In this document: piece by piece, positions 1-9,302 of the stretch
How the letters are laid out: each line of letters opens with the position of its first letter
How positions within the stretch are numbered: position 1 is the stretch's first letter
Assembly (NCBI RefSeq): GCF_000826545.1
Contig: NZ_CDME01000014.1
Location: 372,001 to 436,000 of the forward strand
From: Kibdelosporangium sp. MJ126-NF4
Lineage (GTDB): Bacteria; Actinomycetota; Actinomycetes; Mycobacteriales; Pseudonocardiaceae
DNA length: 64,000 bases
Direction of reading: 5' to 3'
The notes under the pieces: model-generated
What the model was told of the DNA's origin: nothing
Database searches by the model: none
Seen by the model: only the letters and a program-made list of their open reading frames with translations
Made by a program: the position numbers and the translations under genes

Positions 1-20
1 CTGATGAGGAACACACCGCA

Positions 21-1118
21 GTGACAACCACAGCAGTCAGACAGACAAGACCCTGGCGGCGGCGAATATCCGTCATCGTCGCAGTGTTATGCGCGGCCAC
101 GGGAATCACGTCGACCCCGGCCACCGCCGCACCGGCGGAGGACGTGTCCGCCATGGCGCTGGTCCGCATGACGTTCACGTCCCTCAAGGACAACCGTCTC
201 CTGGACGTCCCGGGCGCCTCCACCGCCGACAACACGGCCATCGTCGTCAACCCGGCGCCCGGCTCCGCCCAGACGTGGCGGATCAACACCGGGACCGCCC
301 CCGACGCGGGATTCACCATCGTCAACGACAAGACCGGCAAGTGCCTCGACGCGCCCCGGATCTTGTACCAGCTGCGGCAGCAGCCCTGTGACGGACGCGC
401 GACCGAGAAGTGGTACTTCCAGCCGGTCGAGGGGAGGCAGGGGGCGGCGTACATGATCCGCCATCACGGCGACGACGCCTGCATGACGCCGCAGACCCCG
501 GGCCAACCGGACAACGGGGCGTACACCAACACCTGCGACGGCAGCCGCCTGCAGCAGTGGGCCATCCCCGAGAACGTTCGCGAGACGGTGTGGCACGCGG
601 CCGTCGACTACGCCGCCATGCGGTGCAACAAGGACACCTCGACCTGTTCGTGGGGCACAACCACCCAGTCACCGCCCTTTGCCATGCCGGAGGTGTGTGT
701 CTCGCCGGTGTGGTTCAACGACACGCCCACCACGATCCTGTGGACCTTCACCCTCAACACCTCCACGGGCTGGACGAACACCATTGGCGCCAAGCTGTCC
801 GGGACGCTGTCCATCGGCGGCCAGATGTCTCCCCTCCAGCTTCAGGTCACCGCCGAGGTCCATGGCGAGACCTCCTTGAACCTCAAGGAGGACCTCGGCA
901 ACAGCCTGCAGGTGAACGTGGCCCCGCGGAACTACGGCTGGGTCGCTCTGTCGGAACTGGCGACGAAGGTCACCGGTACGTGGACGTTCGACGCACAGGG
1001 CTTCGCCTGGGACGCCACGGACACCATCACCGTGCCCCTCAAGCACGACGAAACCGGCGGCGCGAGCATCTACTCCGCGCGGACGAGGACGGTCTTCACC
1101 AACTGCGCCGGAGTCTGA
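21..1118 (+). CDS. Secreted ricin-type lectin with aerolysin/ETX-MTX2-like C-terminal module
   Basis: A 365-residue exported protein with a GTG start and a GAGGA Shine-Dalgarno 9 nt upstream. Residues 1-37 form a signal peptide (arginine-rich n-region, hydrophobic core, Ala-rich cleavage site). Residues about 48-184 form a ricin B-type beta-trefoil, with QTW at 84-86, EKW at 129-131 and QQW at 178-180, so carbohydrate binding is expected. Residues about 190-365 are Thr/Ser-rich beta sequence (SPVWFND, TGWTN, VTGTWTFD) that resembles aerolysin/ETX-MTX2 pore formers: alternating polar/hydrophobic strands followed by a G-W-V-A-L segment. The pore-forming assignment rests on pattern recognition only; the lectin and secretion calls are firm. 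It is a single gene convergent with valS, with a strong hairpin between them. Confidence 0.75.
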   Translation: MTTTAVRQTRPWRRRISVIVAVLCAATGITSTPATAAPAEDVSAMALVRMTFTSLKDNRLLDVPGASTADNTAIVVNPAPGSAQTWRINTGTAPDAGFTIVNDKTGKCLDAPRILYQLRQQPCDGRATEKWYFQPVEGRQGAAYMIRHHGDDACMTPQTPGQPDNGAYTNTCDGSRLQQWAIPENVRETVWHAAVDYAAMRCNKDTSTCSWGTTTQSPPFAMPEVCVSPVWFNDTPTTILWTFTLNTSTGWTNTIGAKLSGTLSIGGQMSPLQLQVTAEVHGETSLNLKEDLGNSLQVNVAPRNYGWVALSELATKVTGTWTFDAQGFAWDATDTITVPLKHDETGGASIYSARTRTVFTNCAGV

Positions 1119-1122
1119 CCGC

Positions 1123-1167
1123 AACATCCAGCGCCGAAACATCCAGCGCCGGAACATTCAGCGCCAC
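1123..1167. repeat. Three tandem 15-bp repeats after the lectin stop
   Basis: Five bases after the stop codon, the unit AACATCCAGCGCCGA occurs three times head to tail (1123-1137, 1138-1152, 1153-1167), with few substitutions. The unit length is a multiple of three, so it may be a relic of a coding tail or a slippage product. No function is apparent. Confidence 0.6.
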
Positions 1168-1239
1168 ACCGCATGCGCCATCGCAACACCAATTCCCCAA
1201 GGGGCCCCCTGATTTCACGTTACCAAGGGGGTACGACAA

Positions 1240-1283
1240 AACCGGTCCGGCCGCCCGTTCAACCTGGGCGGCCGGACCGGCTT
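1240..1283. terminator. Bidirectional terminator between the lectin gene and valS
   Basis: A perfect 15-bp stem, CCGGTCCGGCCGCCC (1242-1256) and its complement (1266-1280), encloses a 9-nt loop. On the minus strand it is followed by TTTTG. It lies about 65 nt beyond the valS stop and 120 nt beyond the lectin stop, so it can serve both convergent genes. Confidence 0.8.
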
Positions 1284-1348
1284 CGGTGTTTCGCGAGTCC
1301 GGTGGGCGGCGCTGCGCCGGGCCGCGGGACCTGCTTGGCGTTGCGAGG

Positions 1349-3976
1349 TCAGGCCGACGGCAGGGTGCCGAGCCGGGCGTTGATCCGCTCGATGTCGGCC
1401 AGTGCCGTCTCCCGGCGGACCTTGATCTTGTCGACCACGTCGGCCGGGGCCTTCTCGGTGAACTTCGGGTTGGTCAGCTTTCCCTCGCACTGGGCGAGTT
1501 CCTTCTGTGCCACAGCGAGGTCCTTGGTGAGACGCTTGCGCTCGGCCTCGACGTCCACCGCGCCGGACAGGTCCAACTCGACCACCACGGACGAGCCGCC
1601 CGGCAGGGGCACCTCCAGCGAGGCGCTCGCCGAGAAGCTGTCACCGGGCTCGGTCAGCCTGGCCAGAGCGGCCACGGCGCTCTGGTGGGCGGTGAGGCCC
1701 GCGGCCTCGACACCGTTCAGCCGGGCGCTGACCTTCTGGCCGGGATTGAGGCCCTGGTCGTTGCGGAACCGGCGGATCTCGGTGATCAGCTTCTGCATGC
1801 CGTCGATTCGCCGCGCCGCGTCCGCGTCCGCCGCCGCACCGCTGGCGGACGGCCACGACGCGATCACCACGGACTCGCCGCCGGTCAGCGCGACCCAGAG
1901 TTCCTCGGTGACGAACGGAATGACCGGGTGCAGCAACCGCAGCAACGCGTCGAGCACGTGCCCGAGCACCGCGCGGGTCGATTCCTCGCGCCCTTCGGCG
2001 ATCTGGACCTTCGCCAACTCCAGGTACCAGTCGCAGAACTCGTCCCACGTGAAGTGGTAGAGCAAGTCGCACAGCTTGGCGAACTGGAACTCGTCGAACA
2101 AGCCGTCCACTTCGGACACCACGGTGTCCAGGCGGTCCAGTATCCAGCGGTCGGCGTCGGTCAGCTCGTCGCGCGGCGGCACCGGGATCGCGGTCGTGGC
2201 GCCGTTCATCAGCGCGAACCGGCTGGCGTTCCACAGCTTGGTGACGAAGTTGCGCGAGCCGGACGCGTCGGACAGCGCCATGTCGCTGCCGGGGTTGGCG
2301 CCGCGAGCGAGGGTGAAGCGCAACGCGTCCGCACCGTAGCGGTCGAGCCATTCCAGCGGGTCGATCACGTTGCCGCGGGACTTGGACATCTTCTTGCCGT
2401 GCGCGTCGCGGATCAGACCGTGCAGGTACAGCTGGTCGAACGGCTGCCTGCCGTCCATCGCGTACAGGCCGAACATCATCATCCGGGCGACCCAGAAGAA
2501 CAGGATGTCGTAGCCGGTGCACAGCACGCTCGTCGGATAGAACTTCCGCAGATCCTCGGTGTTCTCCGGCCAGCCGAGCGTGGAGATCGGCCACAGACCG
2601 GAGGAGAACCACGTGTCCAGCACGTCCGGGTCCTGCGTCCAGCCGTCGCCGGACGGCGGCTGCTCGTCCGGGCCGACGCACACGACCTCGTCGTTCGGGC
2701 CGTACCAGACCGGGATCCGGTGCCCCCACCACAGCTGGCGGGAAATGGTCCAGTCGTGCATGTTGTCGACCCAGTCGAAGTAGCGCTTGGCCAACTCCGG
2801 CGGGTGCACGGTGGTCCGGCCGTCGCGCACGGCGTCACCGGCGGCGCGGGCCAGCGGCTCGACCTTCACCCACCACTGCATCGACAGGCGCGGCTCGACG
2901 ACCGTGTCGCACCGCGAGCAGTGCCCGACCGAGTGCACGTACGGACGCTTCTCCGCGACGATCCGGCCCTGCTCACGCAGCGCGGCGACCACGGCGGGCC
3001 GGGCCTCGAAGCGGTCGAGCCCCTCGAACGGGCCCTTCACCGTGACCACGGCGCGCTCGTTCATCATCGTGATCGCGGGCAGGTCGTGGCGCTGGCCGAT
3101 CTCGAAGTCGTTGGGGTCGTGCGCGGGCGTCACCTTCACCGCGCCGGTGCCGAACTCCGGGTCCACGTGCTCGTCGGCGACGACCGGGATCCGGCGGCCG
3201 GTCAGCGGCAGCGGGATCTCCTTGCCGACCAGGTGCCGGTAGCGCTCGTCGTCCGGGTGCACGGCCACCGCGGTGTCGCCGAGCATGGTCTCGGCGCGCG
3301 TGGTCGCCACGACGATCGACTCGTCGCCGTCCCCGTACCGGATCGAGACGAGCTCGCCGTCGTCCTCGGAGTGCTCGACCTCGATGTCCGACAGGGCGGT
3401 CAGGCACCGCGGGCACCAGTTGATGATCCGCTCGGCGCGGTAGATCAGGCCGTCGTCGAACAGCTGCTTGAAGACGGTCTGCACGGCACGCGACAGGCCC
3501 GCGTCCATCGTGAAGCGCTCACGGCTCCAGTCGACGCTGTCGCCGAGCCTGCGCATCTGGTCGAGGATCCTGCCGCCGTACTCGTCCTTCCACTCCCAGA
3601 CGCGGGCGACGAACTCGTCACGGCCCAGGTCGTGCCGGGACACGCCTTCCTTCTCGGCGAGCGAGCGCTCCACCACGTTCTGGGTGGCGATGCCCGCGTG
3701 GTCCATACCGGGCAGCCACAGCACCTCGTAGCCCTGCATCCGGCGGCGCCGCGACATCGCGTCCATCAGCGTGTGGTCCAGCGCGTGGCCCATGTGCAGC
3801 TGGCCGGTGACGTTCGGTGGCGGCAGCACGATGGTGAAGGGCGGCTTGTCCGACGACGAGTCCGCCTCGAAGTAGCCCGCCGCTACCCAGCGCTGGTACA
3901 GCCGTCCCTCTACCTTCTCGGGCGCGAACGCGGCCGGAAGATCGGTTGTTGCCTGGGGGATGGCTGTCTCTGTCAC
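1349..3976 (-). CDS. valS: Valine--tRNA ligase
   Basis: Charges tRNA-Val with valine in the cytosol and edits mischarged threonine. From the GTG at 3976 the protein has 875 residues, the usual class Ia ValRS length. The HIGH signature is HMGH at 61-64, in a PPPNVTG context, and KMSKS is at 529-533; the last ~65 residues form the coiled-coil tRNA-binding arm. The frame stays open 46 codons further upstream, but GTG 3976 matches the family N-terminus and has a -10-like TAAACT 8 nt before it with no Shine-Dalgarno, which suggests a leaderless transcript. It corresponds to M. tuberculosis Rv2448c and opens the syntenic block. folC, which follows valS in mycobacteria, is absent here. Confidence 0.97.
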   Translation of the reverse strand: MTETAIPQATTDLPAAFAPEKVEGRLYQRWVAAGYFEADSSSDKPPFTIVLPPPNVTGQLHMGHALDHTLMDAMSRRRRMQGYEVLWLPGMDHAGIATQNVVERSLAEKEGVSRHDLGRDEFVARVWEWKDEYGGRILDQMRRLGDSVDWSRERFTMDAGLSRAVQTVFKQLFDDGLIYRAERIINWCPRCLTALSDIEVEHSEDDGELVSIRYGDGDESIVVATTRAETMLGDTAVAVHPDDERYRHLVGKEIPLPLTGRRIPVVADEHVDPEFGTGAVKVTPAHDPNDFEIGQRHDLPAITMMNERAVVTVKGPFEGLDRFEARPAVVAALREQGRIVAEKRPYVHSVGHCSRCDTVVEPRLSMQWWVKVEPLARAAGDAVRDGRTTVHPPELAKRYFDWVDNMHDWTISRQLWWGHRIPVWYGPNDEVVCVGPDEQPPSGDGWTQDPDVLDTWFSSGLWPISTLGWPENTEDLRKFYPTSVLCTGYDILFFWVARMMMFGLYAMDGRQPFDQLYLHGLIRDAHGKKMSKSRGNVIDPLEWLDRYGADALRFTLARGANPGSDMALSDASGSRNFVTKLWNASRFALMNGATTAIPVPPRDELTDADRWILDRLDTVVSEVDGLFDEFQFAKLCDLLYHFTWDEFCDWYLELAKVQIAEGREESTRAVLGHVLDALLRLLHPVIPFVTEELWVALTGGESVVIASWPSASGAAADADAARRIDGMQKLITEIRRFRNDQGLNPGQKVSARLNGVEAAGLTAHQSAVAALARLTEPGDSFSASASLEVPLPGGSSVVVELDLSGAVDVEAERKRLTKDLAVAQKELAQCEGKLTNPKFTEKAPADVVDKIKVRRETALADIERINARLGTLPSA

Positions 3977-4217
3977 GGTGACAGAGTTTACGAACCGCGC
4001 GGCGGCGACTTCACGCGCATGCCTGTTCATACGAACGGGTGACTTCCCACCCCAGTCGCCAGCCGGAGACCACGCATTGTGACTCAGTGCACTCGGGCCA
4101 CTACCCGTAACCACTAGTTTTACGCACCGTGGTCAGGCTACGCTCACCAGGTCCGGTGTGGACTACACCACGGGGCTGCCGGGCACCCTGTTCTCCGCGA
4201 GCACGCGCGAGGGAGAC

Positions 4218-5111
4218 ATGCCCGAGGACCCACAGCATCACGCCGACTCGCCACGCTCGTTCTTCAAGCGCTACCGCGCCAAGGTCGCCACGCTCAGCGT
4301 CGGCGCGGCGGTCGTCGCAGGAATCGTGACATTCAACGAGGTCCGCGGCACGGCCGAGCAGAGAACAGTCGAAGTCACCGCGGAGACCCCGCCGGTCCGG
4401 ATCGACGCCAACCGCCCCTTCACCGGCACCCCCGCCGCCGACTGGGCGGACGGCGAAGCCGGTGTCGTCACACCCGAGGCGAAGGCCGTCGGCCCGTTCA
4501 CCGCACAGCAGGTCCGCGAGGCCTACGCCACCGTGCGCCAGGCGGTGATCACCTCACGGCTTGACCGGGCGGTCCTCGAACAGCACGACGTGGAGCGGTA
4601 CCTCAAGCTGCTGGCCAAGGACTCACAGCGCAAGATGCGGCCGGTGTTCACCGACGACCCGCACGAAGCGCACGCCTACGCGACCAGGATCGCCGCGGGC
4701 CACACGCTGTTGCCCGCCCAGCCCAAGGTGCGTGGCCGGATGTGGGCCGAGCAGGGCACCAAGACCGGGGAACTGGTCGTGCACACGAACTTCGTGTTCG
4801 CGTACGCCTTCGGCGCCACCGAGCCCGACAAGATCAAGAACGTGATGGACGTCGTCGCCGTCGACCGCTGGGACGTCGACTACTCGATCCTGACGAGCAA
4901 GTACACCGCGAGCAGCCAGGGGCTCTGGCCCAACCGGTCACAGGGCTTCACCTACTCGATGGGCTGCGAGGCGCTGCGTGCCGGTTATCTCGCGCCCTCC
5001 TACGGCGAACGCCGCGGGGACGCGCCGAAGTCCGACCAGGGCCAGGACCGCTCCGCCTACTTCGACCCGGCCAGCGCGCTGCCGTCGCCCACCGCCTGCG
5101 GATCTCGCTGA
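4218..5111 (+). CDS. Single-pass membrane-anchored protein of unknown function
   Basis: 297 residues from ATG 4218, which is preceded by GAGGGAG with short spacing. An in-frame GTG at 4158, 20 codons upstream, lies behind a possible -10 (TACGCT, 4139-4144) and is an alternative start. Layout: short cytoplasmic Arg/Lys-rich stretch (SFFKRYRAK), one transmembrane helix (about residues 24-42), then a Thr/Pro-rich linker and an extracytoplasmic domain of about 200 residues. I do not recognise the family. It is divergent from valS, and its last bases are 81 bp from an ABC transporter operon on the same strand, so it may be co-transcribed or independent. Confidence 0.7.
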   Translation: MPEDPQHHADSPRSFFKRYRAKVATLSVGAAVVAGIVTFNEVRGTAEQRTVEVTAETPPVRIDANRPFTGTPAADWADGEAGVVTPEAKAVGPFTAQQVREAYATVRQAVITSRLDRAVLEQHDVERYLKLLAKDSQRKMRPVFTDDPHEAHAYATRIAAGHTLLPAQPKVRGRMWAEQGTKTGELVVHTNFVFAYAFGATEPDKIKNVMDVVAVDRWDVDYSILTSKYTASSQGLWPNRSQGFTYSMGCEALRAGYLAPSYGERRGDAPKSDQGQDRSAYFDPASALPSPTACGSR

Positions 5112-5192
5112 CCCAGCCTTTCCACCGTGGGGCTGACCGGGGACGTGCCGCGTCAACCCTGAGTCCGACGGCGAAGATCCGTACGTGGTCAG

Positions 5193-5987
5193 ATGTGCCG
5201 GAGGGCGGGATCCTGGACCGTTGTCGGCGTGCGAACCCCGAAGATCACCCCAGCTGTCCACGGCGTCGACCTGTCCAAAGTGTACGGATCAGGCGCACCG
5301 GGCGACGTGCGCGTTGTCGCGCTCGACACCGTCACGGTCGGCTTCCCGCGCGAGCGGTTCACCGCCATCATGGGCCCGTCCGGCTCCGGCAAGTCCACGC
5401 TGCTGCACTGCCTTGCCGGACTGGACAAGCCGACCAGCGGCCAGGTCTTCGTCGGCGACACGGAGATCTCCGCGCTGTCCGACGCGAACCTGACCGCGCT
5501 GCGCCGTGACCGTGTCGGCTTTGTCTTCCAGGCGTTCAACCTGCTGCCGACGCTGACCGCGTGGGAGAACATCGTGCTCCCGCTCGACCTGGCCGGACGG
5601 CGGCCGGACCAGGCCTTCGCCGACACGGTCATCGACGGCGTCGGTCTGCGGCACCGGCTCGGGCACAAGCCGAACCAGCTGTCCGGCGGCCAGCAGCAGC
5701 GGGTCGCGTGCGCCCGTGCGTTGATCACCAAGCCGGAGGTGGTGTTCGCCGACGAGCCGACCGGCGCGCTGGACTCCAAGTCCTCGGCGGACGTGCTCGG
5801 GTTCCTGCGGCGCAGCGTGGACCAGTTGGGCCAAACCGTCGTGATGGTGACGCACGAGCCGTCGGCGGCAGCCTACGCCGACCGTGTGCTGTTCCTCGCC
5901 GACGGCCGGGTGGTCGGTGAACTGGCCGATCCCACCGCTGATCGCGTCCTCGACCAGATGAAGGACCTTGAGAGGGTTGTGGCCTGA
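5193..5987 (+). CDS. ABC transporter ATP-binding protein (MacB/LolD type)
   Basis: Cytoplasmic ATPase subunit of a MacB/FtsX-type transporter. Walker A GPSGSGKST is at residues 61-69; the signature LSGGQQQRVA and Walker B VVFADEPTGALD follow. The 264-residue length is normal. The start is uncertain: GTG 5229 (VRTPKITP) would remove 12 poorly conserved residues. The stop codon overlaps the permease start (TGATG), so the two genes are translationally coupled and form one complex. In this family such pairs drive mechanotransmission or export (lipoproteins, peptides, antibiotics); the substrate cannot be read from sequence. Confidence 0.93.
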   Translation: MCRRAGSWTVVGVRTPKITPAVHGVDLSKVYGSGAPGDVRVVALDTVTVGFPRERFTAIMGPSGSGKSTLLHCLAGLDKPTSGQVFVGDTEISALSDANLTALRRDRVGFVFQAFNLLPTLTAWENIVLPLDLAGRRPDQAFADTVIDGVGLRHRLGHKPNQLSGGQQQRVACARALITKPEVVFADEPTGALDSKSSADVLGFLRRSVDQLGQTVVMVTHEPSAAAYADRVLFLADGRVVGELADPTADRVLDQMKDLERVVA

Positions 5988-8446
5988 TGTTGCGCGCGAT
6001 GCTGCGGGATCTCCTCGCGCACAAGGGAAGGGTCGCGATGACCGTCGTCGCGATCACGTTGGGGGTGGCCTTCGTCGTGGCCACGTGGGTGGTGTCCGAC
6101 TCGGCGGCGGCGACCGCGCGTGGTGAAGGCGTCCGGGAGGACATCGGCGTGTCGGTGCGCGCTGTCGACGGCACCACCGAGCTGACCGCGGCCGACCGGG
6201 ACCGTCTGGCGGGCATTCCCGGTGTGGCCAGCGCTTCCGGGGTGGTGACCGGGTACGCGGGTCTGGTCGGCGCGGACGGCAAACTCGTCTCGGCACGCCC
6301 GACGGCGGCGGGAACGAACTGGGACTCCTCGCAGCGGTTCGTCCTGAAGGACGGCCACGCACCGGCGCCCGGCGAGGTCGCCGTCGGCGAGTCCGAGGCC
6401 GTCAACGCAGGCCGCGCGGTCGGCGACCGAGCCCGGATCCTGCTGGCAGGCGGGCGATCCGTCGAGGCGACGGTCACCGGTGTGTTCGTGTACCGGTCGC
6501 TGGGCGAACCACCACCCGTCGTCGCGTTCGGCGATCCCGCGGGGCTGGGCGACGGCTTCACCCGGGTCGAGCTGACCGCGAAACCGGGAGCCGACGCTGA
6601 CGCGATCGCGTCAGCCGCCCGGCGGCTGGTCGACGACAGGACGCGCACGGTCACCACGGGCGCGGAGCTCGCGGCGCAGGCCAGGGCGCGAGCCGACGAG
6701 TCGGCGCAGTCCAGCCGGGAAGGCCTGCTCGGCTTCGCCGCGGTGGCGCTGCTCGCCGGGATGTTCGTGATCGCCAACACCTTCGCGATGCTCGTGACCC
6801 AGCGGACGCGTCAACTGGCGCTGGTGCGGGCGATCGGGGCGAGCCGCCGACAGGTCCGCAACGCGGTGCTGGTGGAAGCCGGTGCGCTGGGCCTGGTCGG
6901 CTCGACGCTGGGGGTGGCGCTGGGCATCGTGCTGGGCCTGCTCGGTTTGTCGATGAGCGCGCCCGACGGTGCGGGTGTCTCGCTGTCGGTGTCGCCGATC
7001 AGCATCCTGGTCGGCTACGCGACCGGTGTGCTGGTCACGATGATCTCGGCGTACACGTCGGCACGGCGGGCCGCCGCGGTGGCGCCGGTCGACGCGCTGC
7101 GGACGGACGGTTCCTTCGCCACACGCTCGCTGCGGGCGCGGTCCATCACCGGACTGGTCGTCGTCGTGGCCGGTGTCGTCGCGATCGCGTTGACGTTGCG
7201 CAACGACCTGTCCACCACGGAGCGAGTCGTGTCCATGGGTGGCGGTATCGCGGTGTGGCTCGGGGTGCTGTTCCTCGCCCCTGCGCTGGCCAGGGCCGTG
7301 CTGCGGCCGGTCGGACAGCTGCTGGGCAGGCGCGGCGGCCCGGCGACACGGCTCGCGGTCCGCAACTCGGTGCGTGACTCGCGGCGGACCGCGGCCACGA
7401 CGTCGTCGCTGATGGTCGGACTGGCGATGGTGTGCGCGTTCGGCACGCTGGGCTCGTCGATCACGTCGATGCTGAGTTCGTCCATCCAGGCAACGGTTCC
7501 CGCCGCCGCGACCATCGTCACGTCCCCCTTCGACCGCGTGTCGCTCGGCACCGACGTCCTGGCCAAGGTCGCGTCGGCGCCAGGGGTGAGCGCGGCCTCC
7601 GCGGACCGCTACGCCTTCGTCAAGGTCACGCACAACGGGTCGACCACGCCGACCACGATGTCCGCCATCGAGGCCGACGGGCTGGTGAAACCGGAGATCG
7701 TCGAGGGAACGGGCGATGTCCGGCGCGGGGCGGTCGTCAGTGAGAACGAGGCGGCCATGCTCGGCGCGGAGGTCGGTGACCGGGTGACGCTGGTCCTCGA
7801 CCCGACCACGTCGGTCACCACCACGATCGTGGGGCTGCACAAGGGGATGGAAGGCAGGCCACTGTTCTATGTGGACGTGACATCCGTACCGGCGAAGGTC
7901 AGGGACACCACGGTCACCACCGTGTACGCGACCGGCGCGGACCCGTCGGCGGTGCGGGCCGGGATCGAGTCGGTGTTCTCCGACCGGCCCGACGTGGTCG
8001 TCACGGATCGCGACGGTGTAGTCCGTGCGGCCACGGAGTCCTTCGAGTTGTTGATGGCGTTGATGTACGCGCTGTTCGGGGCGGCCGTCGTGATCGCGGC
8101 CTTCGGTGTGGTGAACACGCTGGCCCTGTCGGTGATGGAGCGGACACGGGAGATCGGTGTCCTGCGGGCGGTCGGGGCGGGCAGGCCGTTGGTGCGCCGG
8201 GCCATCCGGATGGAGAGCGTGGTGATCTGCGCGTACGGCGGTGTCCTCGGGATCCTCGTCGGCGTGGGCTTCGGGGCGGTCATGCAGCACGCGATGATGG
8301 GCCAGTCCCTCTGGGAGTTCTCCGTTCCGTACGGCATCATCGCCGCCGCGCTGGCCGGGATGCTGGTCGTCGGCGTCCTCGCCGCGCTGTGGCCCGCCCG
8401 CCGGGCGGCCAGGACGGACATCCTCGCCGCCATCTCGACAGCGTGA
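5987..8446 (+). CDS. ABC transporter permease, FtsX/MacB family (double FtsX domain)
   Basis: 819-residue membrane permease partner of the preceding ATPase, overlapping it by one base. An N-terminal transmembrane helix (about residues 18-38) is followed by a large extracytoplasmic domain and then an FtsX core with helices near 245-385. After a helix near 395 and another near 415-435, the pattern repeats: a second extracytoplasmic domain and a C-terminal FtsX core (about 690-815). Conserved FtsX-type segments RQLALVRAIGAS and REIGVLRAVGAGR appear once in each half, showing the internal duplication typical of long actinobacterial permeases. It probably acts as an exporter or mechanotransducer rather than an importer, since no substrate-binding protein is nearby. 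Confidence 0.92.
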   Translation: MLRAMLRDLLAHKGRVAMTVVAITLGVAFVVATWVVSDSAAATARGEGVREDIGVSVRAVDGTTELTAADRDRLAGIPGVASASGVVTGYAGLVGADGKLVSARPTAAGTNWDSSQRFVLKDGHAPAPGEVAVGESEAVNAGRAVGDRARILLAGGRSVEATVTGVFVYRSLGEPPPVVAFGDPAGLGDGFTRVELTAKPGADADAIASAARRLVDDRTRTVTTGAELAAQARARADESAQSSREGLLGFAAVALLAGMFVIANTFAMLVTQRTRQLALVRAIGASRRQVRNAVLVEAGALGLVGSTLGVALGIVLGLLGLSMSAPDGAGVSLSVSPISILVGYATGVLVTMISAYTSARRAAAVAPVDALRTDGSFATRSLRARSITGLVVVVAGVVAIALTLRNDLSTTERVVSMGGGIAVWLGVLFLAPALARAVLRPVGQLLGRRGGPATRLAVRNSVRDSRRTAATTSSLMVGLAMVCAFGTLGSSITSMLSSSIQATVPAAATIVTSPFDRVSLGTDVLAKVASAPGVSAASADRYAFVKVTHNGSTTPTTMSAIEADGLVKPEIVEGTGDVRRGAVVSENEAAMLGAEVGDRVTLVLDPTTSVTTTIVGLHKGMEGRPLFYVDVTSVPAKVRDTTVTTVYATGADPSAVRAGIESVFSDRPDVVVTDRDGVVRAATESFELLMALMYALFGAAVVIAAFGVVNTLALSVMERTREIGVLRAVGAGRPLVRRAIRMESVVICAYGGVLGILVGVGFGAVMQHAMMGQSLWEFSVPYGIIAAALAGMLVVGVLAALWPARRAARTDILAAISTA

Positions 8447-8450
8447 CTCT

Positions 8451-8502
8451 TTGACGTCCCGAACAAGGTGAACTAGTGTGGCAACCAACTGGTTGCCACA
8501 CT
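8451..8502 (+). promoter_or_regulatory. Promoter with perfect palindromic operator for the SRPBCC-ArsR-DUF899 operon
   Basis: A -35 box TTGACG (8451-8456), a 17-bp spacer and a -10 box TAGTGT (8474-8479). A palindrome with perfect 13-bp arms, AGTGTGGCAACCA (8475-8487) and its complement (8490-8502), is centred two bases apart and covers the -10 and start site. GGAGG (8503-8507) follows directly. The second gene encodes an ArsR repressor, so autorepression through this site is the natural reading. Confidence 0.85.
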
Positions 8503-8512
8503 GGAGGCTTTC

Positions 8513-8944
8513 ATGGCGTTTCCCGACCGCATCGAACGTACTGTGGAGATCGCACACCCACTGGAGAAGGTGTGGGCCGCGTTGACCACCGCCGAGGGTC
8601 TCGGCACCTGGTTCGGCAACGCGGCCAGCATCGACCTGCGGCCCGGTGGTGCGGGACAGTTGAAGTGGAACGAGGGGTTCACCCAGAACCTCCGCGTCGA
8701 GCGGGTGGAGGAGCCGTCCGTGTTCGGGTTCACCTGGCAGATCGACGGGTTGCCGCAAGACGACCCGCGCCGGACGTACGTCGAGTTCACCCTGCGACCG
8801 GCCAGCGCGGGAACCCGGCTCACCGTCGTCGAGACCGGCTTCGCCCAACTGCCCGACGCCACCTATGACCGGGCGTACGAGAGCAACACCGAGGGGTGGC
8901 CGAAGGAGTTGGGCGAACTGATCGAATACCTGGATGCTGCCTGA
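8513..8944 (+). CDS. SRPBCC (AHSA1-like) domain protein
   Basis: 143-residue START/Bet v1-fold protein with N-terminal IERTVEIAHPLEKVWAAL and the G-x-GTWFG motif typical of the activator-of-Hsp90-ATPase-like subfamily. The fold makes a hydrophobic cavity for small ligands; the ligand is unknown. GGAGG 5 nt upstream sets the start. Its 3' end overlaps the ArsR gene by 11 bp, the common SRPBCC/ArsR pairing in actinobacteria, in which the two proteins usually share an operon and sometimes are fused. Confidence 0.9.
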   Translation: MAFPDRIERTVEIAHPLEKVWAALTTAEGLGTWFGNAASIDLRPGGAGQLKWNEGFTQNLRVERVEEPSVFGFTWQIDGLPQDDPRRTYVEFTLRPASAGTRLTVVETGFAQLPDATYDRAYESNTEGWPKELGELIEYLDAA

Positions 8945-9302
8945 CATCGAGGCCACGGCGGAGCAGGTCTTCGTCGCACTGGCCGACCCGAGCCGTCGCG
9001 CCATCCTGGCTGCACTGGCCGCCAGCGGCCCGGCCACGGTCACCGAACTGGCCGGTCGCCTGCCGATCACCCGGCAGGCGATCGGCAAGCACCTCACCCT
9101 GTTGGGCGATGCCGGTCTGGTGACGGCCGAGCCGGGCGAACGGCGCCGCGTGCGCTACCGGCTCCAGTCGGCGCCGATGCGGGTGGCGCAGCAGTTCCTC
9201 GCCGCGTTGGCCCGTGACTGGGACAGCCCGCTCGGTGCGCTCAAGGACCACCTCGAACGCACCATCGACCCCATGCCCCTCAACGAGAAGAGGCAGTCAT
9301 GA
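8934..9302 (+). CDS. ArsR-family transcriptional repressor
   Basis: 122 residues forming one winged helix: LADPSRRAILAAL (residues 17-29), recognition region around TRQAIGKHLTLL, then the wing ERRRVRYRL. It lacks the ELCVC-type metal cysteines of classical ArsR/SmtB, so it probably answers to a small molecule or to its partner protein, not to metal. It lies between the SRPBCC gene (11-bp overlap) and the DUF899 gene (ATGA overlap) and most likely binds the 28-bp palindrome at 8475-8502. Confidence 0.92.
   Translation: MLPDIEATAEQVFVALADPSRRAILAALAASGPATVTELAGRLPITRQAIGKHLTLLGDAGLVTAEPGERRRVRYRLQSAPMRVAQQFLAALARDWDSPLGALKDHLERTIDPMPLNEKRQS

Noticed and set aside
410..4042. A 1210-codon open frame on the plus strand across the lectin gene and antisense to valS
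   Set aside because: Its translation is Arg/His/Gly-rich with no domain and lies antisense to an unmistakable valS; it is a by-product of high GC.
3977..4217. T-box riboswitch upstream of valS
   Set aside because: No specifier loop or T-box bulge sequence is seen, and the start seems leaderless, which leaves no room for a leader RNA.
6611..9097. An 828-codon open frame on the minus strand
   Set aside because: It is antisense to the ABC permease and SRPBCC genes, consists of Arg/His/Gln/Asp-rich sequence and has no recognisable fold.
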